Assembly (NCBI GenBank): GCA_023386345.1
Contig: JAEWJT010000016.1
Span: 248,001-312,000 of the forward strand
Reading direction: 5' to 3'
Length of the DNA: 64,000 bases
Source: Bacillota bacterium
Lineage (GTDB): Bacteria; Bacillota; Clostridia; Tissierellales; Sedimentibacteraceae
Part shown: one piece after another, positions 51,721 to 61,656 of the stretch
Layout of the letters: the number at the start of each line of letters is the position of its first letter
Position numbering within the stretch: position 1 is the stretch's first letter
The notes under the pieces: generated by a model
Seen by the model: the letters and a program-made list of their open reading frames with translations, nothing else
The model's database searches: none
What the model was told of the DNA's origin: nothing
Made by a program: the position numbers and the translations under genes

Positions 51721-53163
51721 ATGAAAGAAAATAGTTTACGAGGTGCACATAAATCCAATATTATTGTGACGTGGATTTGCTCGGTTTTGCTTACAGTACT
51801 TACATATATGGGAAACGGTTTAGTTGCCAGAACGATATCTGTTTCTATAGTTATGTTTTCTAGTTCAATACTTATTACAATTTTATATCCATTACGCTTT
51901 AACGAAAGCTTAAAAGGTTGGATTATAGTTTCTACTATTGGATTAGCAAACATTTTATCATCAGCACTACAAGGTGGATCGGAATATGTATTTTTTGTAG
52001 CTTTTTTCGTTTTAGGGATGGCAACCTTATATTTTAAGTCTAATATAATCATTTGTCATGCTATTCTATTTTTTGTAATAAGTATTATATCTATATTTGT
52101 AAATCCTTCTATCCTAGATGGAGCTAATTATATTATGTCACGTTTAGCGACAAAGCTTTTTATATACTGTGCTATGGCAACTGTATTATATATCGCTACA
52201 AAAAAAGGAGAGAATATAATAAAGAAAACCGAAGAAAATGCTATAGCTGCTGAGCATACAGCTAGAAGATTGGAAGAGATTTCTCAAAATCTGTTTCAAT
52301 CCATTGAATCAAGCAACGAAGCGATGGAGGTTCTTTCAAGTGAGACAAACTCTATTTCTAAAACAGCTGTTAATATAGAAAATCATGTAAATATGACTTT
52401 GCAATCAGCAACTCAGCTGAAAAATTTGTCTGATGATATTGGAATCCAAATGCAGAATAGCAGAGAAAGTATGGACAAACTAGAAAGTCATTTCAATAAT
52501 GTAACTAATCGTGTTGATCAAGGAATGCAAAAGATGAATCAAACTCATTCAGCTATGACTCAGGCAGACGAGGCTGTTTCATCAGCTAGAGAATCAACAG
52601 ACGCACTTTTAGGACAGATGAGGCAAATTCAAACTATGTTAAAACAAATAGAAGATGTTGCATCTCAAACAAACCTCTTGTCGTTAAATGCTTCTGTAGA
52701 GGCAGCAAGAGCGGGACAAGCTGGCAAAGGCTTTGCAGTAGTAGCAGATGAGGTGCGTTCGCTAGCAGGTCGTTCAGCAAAGGTAGCTACAGAGATACAA
52801 AATGTAGTAAAAGGGCTTTCTGATGTGACTAAGGATGTATACTCAAAGGTTGATGTGGGTATGGTTGCTACACAGCAGGGTATGATAAGTCTAGAGGAGT
52901 TGCATAATAATCTTTCTTCAGTAGAGAAAGCAACTAACGAAGCACAAAATCTTATGAAGGATCAAATAAACAGAATAGAGACGACAAACCAATCAGTACA
53001 GCGCATGAAATTAGATGTAGACGAGATAGCAGATCACGAAAAAGTAAATGCTGAGGGAGTAGAAAAAATTGTAAGTGCAATAAAAATGCAAAATTCATCA
53101 GTAAATAATTTATCAGAGCAATTTGAAGAAATTTCAAGCATGTCTTCTGAGCTGTGCAAATAA
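51721..53163 (+). CDS. Methyl-accepting chemotaxis protein without HAMP
   Basis: 480 aa. About six N-terminal membrane helices (1-155) in place of a periplasmic sensor, then a helical linker and the MCP signalling domain with the hairpin tip EDVASQTNLLSLNASVEAARAG and GKGFAVVADEVRSLAG. No HAMP domain is seen. The integral-membrane sensor suggests detection of something in the membrane or proton motive force. GAGGAGG precedes the ATG. Monocistronic, with a terminator. Confidence 0.9.
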   Translation: MKENSLRGAHKSNIIVTWICSVLLTVLTYMGNGLVARTISVSIVMFSSSILITILYPLRFNESLKGWIIVSTIGLANILSSALQGGSEYVFFVAFFVLGMATLYFKSNIIICHAILFFVISIISIFVNPSILDGANYIMSRLATKLFIYCAMATVLYIATKKGENIIKKTEENAIAAEHTARRLEEISQNLFQSIESSNEAMEVLSSETNSISKTAVNIENHVNMTLQSATQLKNLSDDIGIQMQNSRESMDKLESHFNNVTNRVDQGMQKMNQTHSAMTQADEAVSSARESTDALLGQMRQIQTMLKQIEDVASQTNLLSLNASVEAARAGQAGKGFAVVADEVRSLAGRSAKVATEIQNVVKGLSDVTKDVYSKVDVGMVATQQGMISLEELHNNLSSVEKATNEAQNLMKDQINRIETTNQSVQRMKLDVDEIADHEKVNAEGVEKIVSAIKMQNSSVNNLSEQFEEISSMSSELCK

Positions 53164-53523
53164 TATAGAATTTATAAATAAAAAAACATCTTCTAACTTT
53201 AATTAGAGGTTGTTCTAAAGTTTTAGAACAACCTCTTTTGCATATTGAATATCTTTTATTTCCAACACAATTAATTATATTTTAATATCCACCATATTTA
53301 CCATAAAATTTTAATACTGTAAAACAATAGAATTATAATATAAATTTTTAAATTATTTTTTTATTTGTCGATTTTCAATAGTTTTTGTTGAAAAAAAAGG
53401 AATAAAATATTATAATTGTAATAGAGTAAATTTTTAAATGGTATTATAAAAGAACAAGTATATTGAAATATTAATTTTTATTTAGATTAGCTAGGATGTA
53501 TTTAAGCAATTTTGGAGGATATT
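53164..53523. other. Intergenic region with terminator and putative promoter
   Basis: The chemoreceptor terminator is at 53205-53240, and a plausible promoter (TTGTTG, 17 bases, TATTAT at 53408-53413) precedes the zinc-ribbon gene. No further gene is seen. Confidence 0.5.
53205..53240 (+). terminator. Terminator of the chemoreceptor gene
   Basis: 15-bp stem AGAGGTTGTTCTAAA / TTTAGAACAACCTCT followed by TTTT. Confidence 0.9.
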
Positions 53524-55626
53524 ATGTTTTGTAGCAAATGTGGTTCTAAAATAGAGGGGAAATTAAATTTTTGTGGTAAATGTGGTACAAAAGTTGATAA
53601 AACAGCATCTTCTACTACTAAATCGGAAAGCCCAACTAATGCAAATGACTTAAACAGTTTTATTGGTAATATATCAAAAAAAGCAGACAAGCAATCTGTG
53701 GATAGCGACATTTTTACTAAAGTTGATGAAGCTGAAAATAGTAAGGATAAATATATAAAAAAGAGAAAATCATGGTTTCAAGAATTGTTTAGCAAAGCCA
53801 AAAAGACTAAAGCTAAGCCAAAATCAAAGCCGAGACCAAAACCAAGGTCGAAACCAAGACCAAAGCCAAAACAAAAACCAAGACCATCAAGCGGTACTTC
53901 AAAGAAAAATATAAATATGAAAATTTTAATACCTGCTATACTTGTACCTGTAGTTATAGTAGCAGGAGTTTTTGCATTTATGTTTTTTAAAGGCAAAATA
54001 TCAAATCCAAATAATGATATTGTAAAAGCATTTAAGGCTACTCTTGTGCAAATTGAAAAACATGCAGAAAAGACAAAGCAAATGCCTGATTTCTCAATAA
54101 ATAAAGCTGTTGATTCATCTTCAGATAAAGATGCTGAAACTAAAATTTTTGAAAAAGAACGATACTTAAAAATTAAAAATGCTAAAGGCGGCCTATTAAA
54201 CGAAGACATTTTAGGAAGCTTGAAAGGACTATCTGTAAGATTAAACGAAAAGCAAGATGTTAAGGGAGATTTATTTAACACTAAGCTGACTTTTGCAAAT
54301 GATAAAAATGAGGAAATTCTTGCAGAGATATCCTCATCTCCAGAGTTTGTGACCTTGAAATTACCAAATCTATATCATAGCGATTTAGGTATGAATTTTA
54401 GACAAGAAGAAAATAAAAAAACTGATGATAAAACCGATGATAAAGTAGAAGCTTTAACTGTAAACACACCTTATTATGATGAAGTAACACAGCTTCTTGA
54501 ACTATTAAAGAATGGCGAAAGCTCATTTTCCATTTTTAAAGATTCTATAAAAGAAAAATCAGGTACTTTTGTAAATGATATTATAAAAAATGCTGAATTC
54601 ACTTTGATTAGCGATAATGAGCAATCAAATGAAAAAGAGTATAGCACTATAATAGAAAATAAAGTTCTATTAGAAGCTATTAAAACATTTTTAACTCAAA
54701 TTAAAGATGATGATTTTAATAAAAAACTTCAATTACTTTTTTCATATGTTACAAATGGAGAAAGCTTTAAATTATCGGAATTTATTACTATAGGAAGTAT
54801 AGATACGCTTATTGCCAGCATAGATAATACTATACAAGCGTTGACGCCTAAAGAGCCAGAGAAGGTAGAGTCAGAAGATACAAAGGAATCTGGAATAACA
54901 GTAGGAGAAATAGCTAGGGATACAGCGAATAAAGTGGCTAAAAATCCTACAGATGAGCTAACAAAAGCTTCATCAACTGTTGTTTCAAAGGAAACTGAAA
55001 TTAAGCTTGTAACTAATGAAAATCAAACGATAAGAAGTATAAGCTTTAATATAGTAATTGATGGAGTTTTAGTGTCTACAAAAATTGATATAGAGGAATT
55101 AGAAAATACGCTAAACTTAAAAACAAATGTAAAAATGTCAAAGGACGATAGTCATTTGACTTTAGATATATTATCATTGACTGAGGAATTAAGTGCAGAT
55201 GAAATTAAGAGGGGAAATACTATAAGCCTAACCACGTTTTTAGATGATAAAATTGTATTTGATAGCTATGATACATATAATTCAAAAACAAATATCTATA
55301 ATAGCAAAGTGGATATTTCTGTAAATGATAGATCAGGCGAATTTTTAGTTGATTATGACTTGTCCGGAAAGTATAAGGAAGAAAATGACTCAAAAAAATT
55401 AGATATTGATAGCTTAAAAATAGATATGAATGATGGTTTATATAAATTTAATCTTGAATTTATCGGACATATACTAAAACGCAGCTCTAACTCTATAGAT
55501 ACAATAAATTCTAATAATGTAATTTTTATAGACAATATGTCTAATCAAGAAACGGACAAAATCAAAGAGGAGATCAGCAAAAATTGGAAAGAATTTTTAG
55601 AAAGATTTAGAAATAGAAAATGGTAA
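53524..55626 (+). CDS. Zinc-ribbon membrane protein with Lys-Pro repeat linker
   Basis: 700 aa. Zinc ribbon (CSKCGSKIEGKLNFCGKCGT), then a basic linker whose core alternates Lys/Arg-Pro pairs (~aa 96-124), one membrane span (MKILIPAILVPVVIVAGVFA, ~130-155) and a ~530-aa outer domain rich in beta strands, unassigned. The start at 53524 has GGAGG 5 bases before; the ATG at 53512 belongs to the ribosome site region. The KP-rich arm lies on the cytoplasmic side and may bind nucleic acid or acidic lipid. Followed 16 bases on by another zinc-ribbon gene, probably one operon. Confidence 0.65.
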   Translation: MFCSKCGSKIEGKLNFCGKCGTKVDKTASSTTKSESPTNANDLNSFIGNISKKADKQSVDSDIFTKVDEAENSKDKYIKKRKSWFQELFSKAKKTKAKPKSKPRPKPRSKPRPKPKQKPRPSSGTSKKNINMKILIPAILVPVVIVAGVFAFMFFKGKISNPNNDIVKAFKATLVQIEKHAEKTKQMPDFSINKAVDSSSDKDAETKIFEKERYLKIKNAKGGLLNEDILGSLKGLSVRLNEKQDVKGDLFNTKLTFANDKNEEILAEISSSPEFVTLKLPNLYHSDLGMNFRQEENKKTDDKTDDKVEALTVNTPYYDEVTQLLELLKNGESSFSIFKDSIKEKSGTFVNDIIKNAEFTLISDNEQSNEKEYSTIIENKVLLEAIKTFLTQIKDDDFNKKLQLLFSYVTNGESFKLSEFITIGSIDTLIASIDNTIQALTPKEPEKVESEDTKESGITVGEIARDTANKVAKNPTDELTKASSTVVSKETEIKLVTNENQTIRSISFNIVIDGVLVSTKIDIEELENTLNLKTNVKMSKDDSHLTLDILSLTEELSADEIKRGNTISLTTFLDDKIVFDSYDTYNSKTNIYNSKVDISVNDRSGEFLVDYDLSGKYKEENDSKKLDIDSLKIDMNDGLYKFNLEFIGHILKRSSNSIDTINSNNVIFIDNMSNQETDKIKEEISKNWKEFLERFRNRKW

Positions 55627-55642
55627 ATAGGAGGTAGGAATA

Positions 55643-56140
55643 ATGAGTTTATTTAATAAGAAGGGTAAGGGAGCTACTCAAAATTTGCAAGGCAATAAAG
55701 TGGCTAAGAGTGGGAGTGAAGAAGCAAAATTACAAGAGAAGATGACTCAACAAAGATTTGAAATAAGTGAGGCTATTAAGGAAATTGGTAAAATTTATTA
55801 TGAATCTTATAGAAACAATTCTCACGATAAATTAGTTCCAATTTGTAACATGATTGATGAATCATATAGGGTTATAGGGGTATGTGAAAAACAAATTTTG
55901 CTTTTGAAGGGAATACAAATATGTCCAAACTGTAAGGCAACTCTTGATTTAGAGTCTGTATTTTGCAATAAATGTGGAACTAAGCTTGATGCAGTGGAAG
56001 AAATTAATCTGACAAATGAAAACGAAACTCCTCAAAAAAGCGCTAGTGTTGAGCTTGTTAAGTGCCATGAATGCGGTAGTGCAATGCCAAGTGATATTGC
56101 ATTTTGTACAAACTGCGGCGTAAAAATGAAATCTGTATAA
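55643..56140 (+). CDS. Soluble protein with two C-terminal zinc ribbons
   Basis: 165 aa. A helical N-terminal half (~30-85) and two double-Cys ribbons: CPNCKATLDLESVFCNKCGT (~94-113) and CHECGSAMPSDIAFCTNCGV (~140-159). No membrane span. AGGAGGT before the ATG. Its ribbon resembles those of the preceding membrane protein, suggesting partner proteins. Function unknown. Confidence 0.65.
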   Translation: MSLFNKKGKGATQNLQGNKVAKSGSEEAKLQEKMTQQRFEISEAIKEIGKIYYESYRNNSHDKLVPICNMIDESYRVIGVCEKQILLLKGIQICPNCKATLDLESVFCNKCGTKLDAVEEINLTNENETPQKSASVELVKCHECGSAMPSDIAFCTNCGVKMKSV

Positions 56141-56163
56141 ATTTTATTATATGATTAATAATT

Positions 56164-56192
56164 AATAAGAGGAGGATTTTGCTCCTCTTATT
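56164..56192 (+). terminator. Terminator of the zinc-ribbon operon
   Basis: AATAAGAGGAG / CTCCTCTTATT stem with ATTTTG loop region. Confidence 0.8.
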
Positions 56193-56261
56193 CTTATATA
56201 AAATAAAAAAAGGAACGCATAAGGTGAACATCTATAGTTCTTGTGCAATAGGTCGTAAGGC

Positions 56262-57002
56262 ATGGATATATTAAAGGAAAATGAAAAAATTGAAGATTTG
56301 CAATGTAAAGGTTTAAAAATTATACAAAATAAAAAATGGTTCTGCTTTGGTATGGATGCTGTGCTTTTGGCAAATTATTGTGAGTTAAAGAAAGGCTCCA
56401 AAGTTGTTGATTTAGGTACGGGAACAGGAATAATACCTCTTTTGCTATATGCAAAAAAAAATATTTCCTTGGCAATAGGTGTAGAAATTCAGACAGAGGT
56501 TGCTGATATGGCAAATAGGACAGTAAAGCTCAACAATCTTGAAGAGTATATAAAAATATTAAATATTGACTTAAAAGAAATAACTAATCATTTAGAGCCT
56601 CATTCGTTTGATGCTGTGATTTCAAATCCTCCATATAAATTATATAATAGTGGACTCCAAAATCCTTCAGACCAAAAGGCTATTTCAAGGCATGAAATAA
56701 TGTGCAATCTTGAAGATGTTGTTGAAAATGCGTCTAAGCTTTTGAAGCAATATGGTAAATTTTATTTGGTGCATAGACCAGACAGGCTTGTGGATATCAT
56801 GTGTATTCTTAGAAAATATAAATTAGAGCCAAAGCATATAAGGTTTGTTCATCCTCGTGTTAATGATAAGCCTAACTTAGTGATGATACAAGCTTCTAAA
56901 AATGGCAATAAAGAATTAAAATTTGCGCCGCCTTTGTATGTTTATAATGAGCAAGGGGAGTTTAATGAGGAAATACACACTATTTACAATTCAGAAGAGT
57001 AA
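56262..57002 (+). CDS. tRNA1(Val) adenine-N6-methyltransferase TrmN6-like
   Basis: 246 aa. Class I SAM methyltransferase: FGMDAVLLANYCELKKGSKV, VVDLGTGTGIIPLLL (SAM site), GVEIQTEVADMANR, VISNPPYK (NPPY catalytic motif). This combination marks the TrmN6/YabB family, which methylates A37 of tRNA-Val. The AAGG before the ATG is weak. Stands alone and ends at a bidirectional terminator. Confidence 0.85.
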   Translation: MDILKENEKIEDLQCKGLKIIQNKKWFCFGMDAVLLANYCELKKGSKVVDLGTGTGIIPLLLYAKKNISLAIGVEIQTEVADMANRTVKLNNLEEYIKILNIDLKEITNHLEPHSFDAVISNPPYKLYNSGLQNPSDQKAISRHEIMCNLEDVVENASKLLKQYGKFYLVHRPDRLVDIMCILRKYKLEPKHIRFVHPRVNDKPNLVMIQASKNGNKELKFAPPLYVYNEQGEFNEEIHTIYNSEE

Positions 57003-57009
57003 TAAAAAA

Positions 57010-57045
57010 CTACTCCGTAAAATAATTACTGGAGTAGCTTTTTTT
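57010..57045. terminator. Bidirectional terminator
   Basis: CTACTCC / GGAGTAG stem with T-run, between trmN6-like and DHHW genes. Confidence 0.8.
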
Positions 57046-58012
57046 ATTTCAACATTGAACTTCTATTTATAACTCCAGAACTATACAAAAATAATACATC
57101 TTGATTGTCAAACTTTATAAAATCATTAAGCAAGCTGCTTGACATATATCTTGTATCTATTAGTGTTATTTTTTTGTATTCACTGATTAATAGCGGGGCT
57201 AAGCTGCTTGCATATGAATCTCTGAATATTACAAGCTCCTTGTCACTATTGGCTGCCGAGTTTGTAATTGTTAAAAAAGGACTTGCTCCAGATAAGAATA
57301 TATCATATGGAATGTCTGTGTTTAGGCGACTATCATCATAAACCTTATTGAAATCTTTATTTTGGTGATTATCTACGACAGCATTTGAAATATGCTCATT
57401 TATCAGATATTTAAGCTCTTCGGAATAATTCTTATCTTCAATATATTTAGAATACATTCCTTTAAAACCTTTAAAGGACTTCACTTTAAAGCTATTAGCA
57501 TCAATTTTAAATCCTAGTTTTTCACCAATTCTATTTGCTATAGCTACTATATTTTCTTGCTTCCAGTGATTATCTGATTTGAAGTAATCATCTAAGCTAA
57601 GTAAATCTTCTAAGGCAATATTCTCTATACCATCTGTGTTTTTACTCAAAATTTCTAACAATTTATTATAGTCGATATTGTCATAGCCAGACAATTTATC
57701 ATAATAGTTTTTATCTGGGATAATAGCGTAAAAAATTCTGTTTTTATCTGTCATGTATGTTGTTTGGAGCATTTTCATATACTCTGCTGCTCTTATAACA
57801 GACTTTTCATTGAGTGGATAGAATGATTTGAAATAGTGGTGATTAACAGCATATATTTTTTCTTCATTCATTTCAAGATTGCCTAATGATTTATCAGTTT
57901 TAAATTTTGTGGATTTATTATTAAATAAATTAAAAAGCATCATTAAAACTGCTGCTAAAATTATCATAGTCGGAACAAGCAATAATACTAATTTTTTATT
58001 ATAATTTTTCAT
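57044..58012 (-). CDS. DHHW-type SGNH-like membrane-anchored protein
   Basis: 322 aa. Single N-terminal membrane anchor, then an AlgJ/AlgX-like domain with the FKSDNHWKQE (D-x-H-W) motif near residue 170 and FRDSYASSLAPLLISEY near 270, containing the Ser of SGNH-type hydrolases. The DHHW family is linked to O-acetylation of exported polysaccharides. No MBOAT partner is in the window. GGAGG lies before the ATG. Confidence 0.75.
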   Translation of the reverse strand: MKNYNKKLVLLLVPTMIILAAVLMMLFNLFNNKSTKFKTDKSLGNLEMNEEKIYAVNHHYFKSFYPLNEKSVIRAAEYMKMLQTTYMTDKNRIFYAIIPDKNYYDKLSGYDNIDYNKLLEILSKNTDGIENIALEDLLSLDDYFKSDNHWKQENIVAIANRIGEKLGFKIDANSFKVKSFKGFKGMYSKYIEDKNYSEELKYLINEHISNAVVDNHQNKDFNKVYDDSRLNTDIPYDIFLSGASPFLTITNSAANSDKELVIFRDSYASSLAPLLISEYKKITLIDTRYMSSSLLNDFIKFDNQDVLFLYSSGVINRSSMLK

Positions 58013-58287
58013 TTTGGATATTATACCTCCATAACTAACTTTTTTGCTAAAACATAAAACCTTAATATTAAGACGAAATAATACAAAATTTGTTCCTTAT
58101 ACTAATTTCTATAAAATTAGTGTTAATACAATAAAATACTTGATGTTTTTTGAAAATTAAGCGATAATTAAGAAAAGAATACTATAATTATGTATAAGAA
58201 TAAAGCTTGAGTGAAATTAAAAATAATGAAAGGAAAGCACCGAGCAAATTTACAAATATTTTATAAAATTGGTGCATGGATATAATA

Positions 58288-58959
58288 ATGAGAGTTTTGA
58301 TTGTTGAAGATGAGGTTAAGATAACGCAGGCTTTAAGGTTTTTGTTCTCTAAACAGAAAATTGACTTAGATATTGCTAATGATGGAGAAGAAGGAATGAT
58401 TTTGTCCAAGAAGGATATTTATGATGTAATTATATTGGACATAATGCTTCCTGGTGTAAATGGAATAGAAATACTTAAAAATATAAGAAAATCCGGCAGC
58501 AATACTCCTGTTATAATGCTTACTGCCAAGGATACTATAGATGATAGAGTGTTTGGACTAGAAACAGGAGCAGATGACTATTTAGTTAAGCCCTTTGCTA
58601 CAAAGGAACTGATAGCTAGAGTAAAGGCTTTGGCACGCAGAAAGTCTACAGATTTTATAGGGGAGATTTACGAGTTTGAGGATGTAAAATATGACGTGAA
58701 AAATTATATGCTTTATGTAAATAATATAGAGTATAAAATACCTCTAAAGGAAGCTATGCTCATGGAAATGCTTATAAAGAAACCAAAGCAGGTGTTTACG
58801 AGGGAGCAGATTATAGACAGAATTTGGGGTCTTGAATCGGATGTTTTAGAAAGTAATATTGAGATATATGTACATCATCTAAGAAGAAGGCTTGAAAATA
58901 CAAATGCTAAAATAGAAACAGTTCGTGGCGTAGGATATATGCTTAATAATTCTAAATAA
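58288..58959 (+). CDS. OmpR/PhoB-type response regulator
   Basis: 223 aa. Receiver domain: RVLIVEDEVKI (acid pair), VIILDIMLPGVNG (phosphoacceptor Asp), MLTAKD, DYLVKPFA. Winged-helix output: LKEAMLMEMLIKKPKQVFTR, LRRRLENTNAKIETVRGVGY. Start at 58288 (MRVLIVEDE); the upstream in-frame ATG (58276) adds four odd residues and lacks a site. Directly followed by its sensor kinase. Target genes unknown. Confidence 0.9.
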   Translation: MRVLIVEDEVKITQALRFLFSKQKIDLDIANDGEEGMILSKKDIYDVIILDIMLPGVNGIEILKNIRKSGSNTPVIMLTAKDTIDDRVFGLETGADDYLVKPFATKELIARVKALARRKSTDFIGEIYEFEDVKYDVKNYMLYVNNIEYKIPLKEAMLMEMLIKKPKQVFTREQIIDRIWGLESDVLESNIEIYVHHLRRRLENTNAKIETVRGVGYMLNNSK

Positions 58960-59003
58960 AGTTATTAAAATAAAAACATTATAGGACAGAGGGTAGATTA
59001 ATC

Positions 59004-60281
59004 ATGTTTAAAAGACTTCATATAAAGCTTACCTGCTATATGGGGATTATCTTGACAATATTTATGGTATTTATTACAATGGGAATTTATTTCTTTACTA
59101 GATATGTCTATGAGGATCAGACTCGTAAAATTATGGCAAATGAAGCGTTTAAAATTCAAGTATATAATAGAGATCCTATAGATTTAGCGGATTTATTTAA
59201 AAATAGAATCTATCCAAAGCTAGAGGATAGAATATTTACATTTGGAAAAGAGGCTTTGAACTCTAATTATGTTTCATATGATAAGGATATGAATATTTTG
59301 CATATCAAAAGCAGTGATTCAAAGCTTTCAAAAGCTATTGTAGATTTAGCTGTGAAATCATTATATGAAAAAAAAGACAGCTATGAAAAGAGAAAGATTG
59401 GCGGAATAGGATATAGAATTTACACAAAATATGTAGGGACACTTGATGATCCTAAGGTTATACAGGTTTATGAGGATAGTTCCGGAGAAAATTATTTTTG
59501 GTCGTTTTTAACAACAGTGCTTTGGCTTGTTGGTGTTATAGGTATTTTAACACTTTTGACGCTTAGCTATGTTTTTACAGGGAAGGCATTAAGGCCAGTA
59601 AAAGAAACATGGAAGAAGCAAAAGGAATTTATAGCTGATGCTTCTCATGAGCTTAGAACTCCTTTGACTGTTATCCAGACAAATCTTGATGTTATGATGA
59701 CTGACGCAGAGGGTACAATTGAAGAAAATGAGATGTGGCTTGATAACGCATATTCAGAAACAAAGGTAATGGCAAATATGATTGATCAGTTGCTTACGCT
59801 TGCGAAGATAGATGCAAATGAAAACAATCTTGATATAATGGAATTGTCATTATCAGAAATCGTAGAAAATGTATGTGATAACATGCAAATAATGGCAAAA
59901 AATAAAAATATTGAAATGCTGACAAATATAGAAGAAAATGTTATAATAAAAGGCGATTATGATAAAATTAGGAGACTTGTGGTTATTTTGATTGATAATG
60001 CTATAAAATATACTCAGGCAGGCAATGTGAGCATAAGACTTTATACAGATAGAAGATACAAGATTTTGTCTGTTGCAGATACCGGAATTGGCATTTGTGA
60101 AGAGGATAAAGCAAGGATTTTTGATAGATTTTATAGAAGTGATAAGGCAAGAAACAGAAAATTTGGCGGAACTGGATTAGGACTTAGCATTGCAAAATGG
60201 ATAGCGCAGTCACATAGAGCTAGTATAGACGTTGAAAGTAAAATCGGAGAGGGGAGTACATTTACAGTTAAATTTATTTAA
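59004..60281 (+). CDS. Sensor histidine kinase of the two-component pair
   Basis: 425 aa. Two membrane spans (~10-33 and ~168-190) flank a ~130-aa outer sensor domain; then HisKA with DASHELRTPLTVIQTNL (phospho-His), N-box VILIDNAIKYT, G1 VADTGIGI, F and G2 GGTGLGLSIAKWIA. It partners the OmpR-type regulator 44 bases upstream. Signal unknown. Confidence 0.92.
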   Translation: MFKRLHIKLTCYMGIILTIFMVFITMGIYFFTRYVYEDQTRKIMANEAFKIQVYNRDPIDLADLFKNRIYPKLEDRIFTFGKEALNSNYVSYDKDMNILHIKSSDSKLSKAIVDLAVKSLYEKKDSYEKRKIGGIGYRIYTKYVGTLDDPKVIQVYEDSSGENYFWSFLTTVLWLVGVIGILTLLTLSYVFTGKALRPVKETWKKQKEFIADASHELRTPLTVIQTNLDVMMTDAEGTIEENEMWLDNAYSETKVMANMIDQLLTLAKIDANENNLDIMELSLSEIVENVCDNMQIMAKNKNIEMLTNIEENVIIKGDYDKIRRLVVILIDNAIKYTQAGNVSIRLYTDRRYKILSVADTGIGICEEDKARIFDRFYRSDKARNRKFGGTGLGLSIAKWIAQSHRASIDVESKIGEGSTFTVKFI

Positions 60282-60319
60282 TGCTGTATTTGTACTATAA
60301 GAAAGGGATATAAATTAAA

Positions 60320-61531
60320 ATGAGTGAGGAGAAAAATTATACAGTATATATTCTAATAGTTCTTTCTATTTTATTTATACCACTTGCATACTTTTACGCT
60401 ATATATTTACTTTTAAGAGATTTGATAAGTAAAAATTATAAAGCAATTGGATATATAAAAAGTAATAAATATTTACTTTTTATATCTATATCTGTTTTAA
60501 TATCAATAATATTTTCAAAATATATAGAAATATCATCATTCTTCGGAGTGATGATATTTGCCTGTATTGGAACAATTTCTTATGTAGCAGCAAATTTCGG
60601 TACAGAGAATATAAGCAATAGGGGCAATTCGATTTGCTATGACCATAATCTTAATAAGCTCTTAACAATCGTTTATATTGCAACATTAATATCATATTGC
60701 ATAGGTGTTTTTCAGATGATAGACCCTATATATGTTATGCCAAAAAAATGGGTTGACATGAACGAATATAATTTAAAGAAGCGGATGTTCTCAAGCTTTT
60801 TAAATCCAAATGTTTTCGGATTTTACATAAATATCATTATTGTAACAATATGTACACGCTTTAATATGTATAAAAATGAAAAGCTAGAAAATAGAAAATT
60901 TAAAATCCTTGAAAAGGCAACATTTATAATATCTATAATCTGTTTATTTTTTACATTTTCAAGAGCAAGCTGGGTATCATTGGTTTCAGCACTTTTTTTA
61001 ATTGGAGTTATATTTGATAAAAAGTATATTTGGTTTGCAATCTTTATATTTATTTGTATATTCGGAGCTGATGCGCTTTTAGGAATCAATAGAGCGGATA
61101 TAACAAAGCTAAGTGAAGATAGCTCTTTATCGTATAGGATAGAGTTATGGAAAACAAGCTTTAAAATAATTAAAGATAATTTAATTACTGGCATAGGCTT
61201 TGGAACTTTTTACAAATATACAGGCTTGTACAGTGATGTAATAAAAAAATATATAGAGCATTGTCATAATATATATTTACAAATACTAATGGATTCAGGG
61301 ATTATTGGATTTACAGTGTTTTTGACTACATTGTATTCATCAGTGAAAAAGCTTTTAAAGGAGTATTTTTTAGATAAGTATAATAAATTTTCTATCTTTT
61401 TAATCTTGGTTTTAAGCATGACTTTAATCCATGGTCTTGTAGATTCAGTTAGTTTAACCCCGCAAATAATGATGATACTGTCATTGATAGTAGGAGTATC
61501 TTTAGCAAGATATAAGAAACAAAAAAATTAA
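60320..61531 (+). CDS. O-antigen ligase/polymerase-like membrane protein
   Basis: 403 aa with ten or more membrane spans. The large outer loop and the motif SFKIIKDNLITGIGFGTFYK followed by HCHNIYLQILMDSGIIGFTV are the WaaL/Wzy-type signature, with conserved Arg and His. In a Gram-positive it would polymerise or transfer a polyprenyl-linked polysaccharide. GAAAGGGA precedes the ATG by several bases. It stands 38 bases after the kinase gene, so it may be in the same operon. Confidence 0.8.
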   Translation: MSEEKNYTVYILIVLSILFIPLAYFYAIYLLLRDLISKNYKAIGYIKSNKYLLFISISVLISIIFSKYIEISSFFGVMIFACIGTISYVAANFGTENISNRGNSICYDHNLNKLLTIVYIATLISYCIGVFQMIDPIYVMPKKWVDMNEYNLKKRMFSSFLNPNVFGFYINIIIVTICTRFNMYKNEKLENRKFKILEKATFIISIICLFFTFSRASWVSLVSALFLIGVIFDKKYIWFAIFIFICIFGADALLGINRADITKLSEDSSLSYRIELWKTSFKIIKDNLITGIGFGTFYKYTGLYSDVIKKYIEHCHNIYLQILMDSGIIGFTVFLTTLYSSVKKLLKEYFLDKYNKFSIFLILVLSMTLIHGLVDSVSLTPQIMMILSLIVGVSLARYKKQKN

Positions 61532-61656
61532 TAAATATTTTCTTGAAAATATTGCCGAAACATGATAAATTATGAAAAGGGAGATAAGTTTGGAAATATT
61601 TTCCTAGATAATGAACAAAATTAACATAAAATATAATATTGATGGGAGGGATATAA

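Noticed and set aside
53810..53900. Short repeated DNA resembling a repeat array
   Set aside because: It is the coding sequence of the Lys/Arg-Pro arm within an intact gene; no spacers or constant repeats as in CRISPR.
53778..54281. Open frame antisense to the zinc-ribbon gene (167 codons)
   Set aside because: Explained by low-complexity coding on the plus strand; its sequence is a reverse image of the Lys-Pro arm.
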